10,279 bases of DNA from an uncultured Alcaligenaceae bacterium (lineage in GTDB: Bacteria; Pseudomonadota; Gammaproteobacteria; Burkholderiales; Burkholderiaceae_B), in assembly GCA_937908115.1 (NCBI GenBank), contig CALEQZ010000058.1:1-10279 (forward strand), written 5' to 3'. The position numbers were made by a program, and so were the translations under genes. Below, piece after piece: positions 8,517 through 10,279 of the stretch; within the stretch, counting starts at the first letter, position 1; each line of letters starts with the position of its first letter. Below the pieces are notes generated by a model. That model had not been told where the DNA came from, ran no database searches, and saw only the letters and a list, made by a program, of their open reading frames with translations.

Positions 8517-9065
8517 TTACTGCGCGCCTTCGAAACGGCAGACCGTGAACAGCGGCGTGCCGGTGGCCGCGATGGCCTGCGAGCCGCCCAGCTCTGGCAG
8601 GTCGATGATGGCGGCAGCCTCCACGACGTTGGCCCCCAGCCGCTGCAGCAGCCGGATGGCCGCCAGCATGGTCCCGCCCGTCGCGATGAGGTCATCGACC
8701 AGGATGACCCGCTGCCCTGGGCGCACGGCGTCGACGTGCATTTCGACCGTGGCGTTGCCGTATTCGAGGGCGTAGTCCTCGGCCACCGTGCGCGAGGGCA
8801 GCTTACCCTTCTTGCGCACCGGCACGAAGCCCAGATTCAGTTCGTAAGCCAGCACGCTGCCGACGATGAAGCCGCGCGCGTCGACACCGGCCACCAAGTC
8901 CAGGCGCTGTCGCATATAGCGATAGACGAAAAGGTCGATGAGGACGCGAAAGGCGCGCGGGTCCTGCAAGACGGGCGTGATGTCGCGAAACACGACGCCT
9001 GGCCGGGGCCAGTCCGGCACGCTGCGGATGGTGCGCCGGACGAACTCGGCGGGATCGGTCAACAT
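8517..9065 (-). CDS. apt: Adenine phosphoribosyltransferase
   Basis: This 182-residue cytosolic purine-salvage enzyme converts adenine and PRPP to AMP and pyrophosphate. RPGVVFRDITPVL (21-33) is the APRT N-terminal signature, DARGFIVG (62-69) lies at the base-binding site, and VRKKGKLP (83-90) with EYG (101-103) forms the flexible loop. VILVDDLIATGGTM (120-133) is the PRPP-binding motif. The length is normal for bacterial APRT, and the ATG at 9065 gives the expected N-terminus. The gene converges on the effector gene with only 15 bp between stops and no hairpin there. It lies downstream of cydC on the same strand but has its own candidate promoter. Confidence 0.96.
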   Translation of the reverse strand: MLTDPAEFVRRTIRSVPDWPRPGVVFRDITPVLQDPRAFRVLIDLFVYRYMRQRLDLVAGVDARGFIVGSVLAYELNLGFVPVRKKGKLPSRTVAEDYALEYGNATVEMHVDAVRPGQRVILVDDLIATGGTMLAAIRLLQRLGANVVEAAAIIDLPELGGSQAIAATGTPLFTVCRFEGAQ

Positions 9066-9097
9066 GGGCGCAAATCCGGGGTAACGGGCAAGCGGCC

Positions 9098-9127
9098 ACT
9101 ATAACCGTGCGCCGCGAATGGCCGCAA
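9098..9127 (-). promoter_or_regulatory. Sigma-70-like promoter for apt
   Basis: On the minus strand TTGCGG (9127-9122), an 18-nt spacer and TATAGT (9103-9098) form a housekeeping promoter with 4 of 6 matches in -35 and 5 of 6 in -10. Shifting by one base gives TTATAG with 17-nt spacing. The implied leader is about 25 nt. This is the only AT-containing stretch in the 105-bp gap between cydC and apt. Confidence 0.5.
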
Positions 9128-9170
9128 CGACACCGAAGGTCCGGGCGCGGCGCCGCACGCCGGGCACGTG

Positions 9171-10279
9171 TCAATCCGGCAGCAGCCGTCCGCCTTCCAG
9201 GCGCAGCACGCGGTCGACCGCCCCGGCAGGCAGCGCCGCATGGGTGACCAGCAGCACCGCGCGCCCCTGCGCGGCCCGGCCCAGGCCAGCCAGCAGCGCC
9301 CAGGCCGTTTCGTCGTCCAGCCCCTGCGTGGGCTCGTCCAGCGCCAGGATGGCAGCCGGCGCGAGCAGGGCGCGCGCCAGGCAAAGGCGGCGCGCCTGCC
9401 CGGCCGACAGGCTGCGGCCGGTCTCGCCGGTCCAGGTGTCCAGCCCGTCAGGCAGGCTGCGCACGAAATCGGCCAGCTGCGCCGCCTGCAGCGCGCGCCA
9501 CATGGCGGCGTCATCGGCCTGGGGATTGCCGATGAGCAAGTTGCTGCGTACCGTGCCCAGGAAGACCGGAGCATCCTGGCCGGCCAAGGCCACGCGCCGG
9601 TGCCACTGGTCCAGCGGCATATCGCGCAGGTCGACTCCGCCGTAACGCACCGCGCCCGACTGCGGGTCGGCCATGCGCACCAGCAGGCGCAGCAGGGTCG
9701 ACTTGCCGGCGCCGCTGGCACCCACGATCGCCACCCGCTCGCCCGGCGCGATGCGCAAATCCACGCCGTCGAGCACAGGGGCCGCGCCGTAGCCGAAACG
9801 CACCGACTCGAAGGCCAGCGTCCCCGTTCCGGGCACGGCCGCCGGCCGGCAGGCCTGCGGCACCGCGGCAGGCATGTCTTGCAGCGCCTGCAGCCGCTCG
9901 GCGGCCGCCACGGCGCTGCCCCACTTCGACGCGCCGCGGGCCGCGGCGCCGGCCGCCTCGAATGCGGCCAGCACGGCTAGCAGCAGGCCGGCCAGGACGG
10001 CGCCGTGCAGCGTTCCGTCGCGCACGGCCGGAACCCCGGCGACCAGCACGGCCAGCATGGAGATGCCGGCCAACAGTTGGACCGCGGCCTGGCCCGCGCC
10101 GCCTGCCGCGGCCTGGCACATGCGCGCCCGGCCCGCCTGCGCGGCGGCCTGGCCGAAGCGTGCCGCTGCGGCCGATGCAGCGCCCAGCGCTAGCAAGTCG
10201 CCGTGCCCTTCCACGGCCTGCAAGGCCTCGGCCCGCAGCTGGGCGGCCGCCTCCTGTGCTTGGCGGCCCGGACCAGCGG
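9171..10279 (-). CDS. cydC: Thiol reductant ABC exporter subunit CydC (partial, N-terminus off the right edge)
   Basis: 368 codons before the stop are open to the right edge. The upstream part is the end of the transmembrane domain, with EALQAVEGHGDLLALGA near its start (a CydC-type LRxxxLQxxxGHxDLLxxGA stretch) and hydrophobic segments in LLAGISMLAVLVAGV and AVLAGLLLAVLAAF. The ATPase domain follows, with Walker A GASGAGKST (9722-9696), signature LSAGQ (9410-9396), Walker B ILALDEP (9350-9330) and an H-loop TH near 9242. LDEPTQGLDDET favours CydC over CydD. CydDC is an inner-membrane heterodimer exporting cysteine and glutathione to the periplasm for cytochrome bd and c assembly; cydD should lie just past the right edge. 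The signature carries LSAGQ instead of LSGGQ, which is tolerated in asymmetric ABC dimers. An internal TTG at 10223 is not a real start because the homology continues upstream. Confidence 0.88.
   Translation of the reverse strand, partial: AGPGRQAQEAAAQLRAEALQAVEGHGDLLALGAASAAAARFGQAAAQAGRARMCQAAAGGAGQAAVQLLAGISMLAVLVAGVPAVRDGTLHGAVLAGLLLAVLAAFEAAGAAARGASKWGSAVAAAERLQALQDMPAAVPQACRPAAVPGTGTLAFESVRFGYGAAPVLDGVDLRIAPGERVAIVGASGAGKSTLLRLLVRMADPQSGAVRYGGVDLRDMPLDQWHRRVALAGQDAPVFLGTVRSNLLIGNPQADDAAMWRALQAAQLADFVRSLPDGLDTWTGETGRSLSAGQARRLCLARALLAPAAILALDEPTQGLDDETAWALLAGLGRAAQGRAVLLVTHAALPAGAVDRVLRLEGGRLLPD

Noticed and set aside
6293..8548. Overlapping open frames on both strands inside the effector gene
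   Set aside because: They are high-GC shadows with no recognisable domain. The effector frame alone has a good ribosome-binding site, a chaperone partner and coherent helical structure.
9144..9161. Possible cydC terminator hairpin just after its stop
   Set aside because: The stem is only about 6 bp including a wobble, with a 6-nt loop and no T tract. Such pairings arise by chance at this GC content.

Overview
The window is GC-rich, protein-dense DNA from a beta-proteobacterium of the Burkholderiales. The gene content (a DUF3683-type FAD/Fe-S oxidase, a two-ACT-domain IlvA, and a CesT chaperone plus large type III effector between ilvA and apt) points to Bordetella or a close relative. This assignment rests on recognising protein families and on remembered gene order, not on a database search.

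Layout, left to right. (1) Minus strand, 1-2599: most of a very large FAD/FMN-binding oxidoreductase, running off the left edge just after its first 4Fe-4S cysteine motif. (2) Minus strand, 2656-3192: a small YqaA/VTT-family membrane protein. (3) Minus strand, 3296-3988: a MobA/MocA-like nucleotidyltransferase whose only good start codon overlaps the start of ilvA. (4) Plus strand, 3981-5489: biosynthetic threonine ammonia-lyase ilvA. (5) A 185-bp gap with two GC-rich hairpins and then a HrpL-type ECF sigma-factor promoter motif (GGAACT-N15-CCACTGA). (6) Plus strand, 5675-6154 and 6174-8501: a two-gene type III secretion unit, a class I CesT chaperone (BtcA-like) followed by a 775-residue effector (BteA/BopC-like). 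(7) Minus strand, 8517-9065: adenine phosphoribosyltransferase apt, convergent with the effector and carrying its own sigma-70-like promoter. (8) Minus strand, 9171-10279: the 3' part of cydC, an ABC exporter subunit for cytochrome bd assembly, running off the right edge.

How it fits together. Most genes are housekeeping (lactate/glycolate-type oxidation, isoleucine synthesis, purine salvage, cytochrome bd assembly). The accessory element is the chaperone-effector pair, sitting alone between ilvA and apt with no secretion-apparatus genes and no visible mobile element. The hrp-box-like promoter would put the pair under the ECF sigma factor that controls type III secretion elsewhere in the genome (BtrS in Bordetella) and so couple this orphan locus to the distant apparatus operon.

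The part most worth a second look is the effector. Its N-terminus reads as a membrane-targeting four-helix bundle, but at 775 residues it is longer than the roughly 658 residues I remember for B. bronchiseptica BteA, and its C-terminal ~200 residues match no catalytic family I can name. No RNA genes, CRISPR arrays, insertion sequences or long repeats were found.
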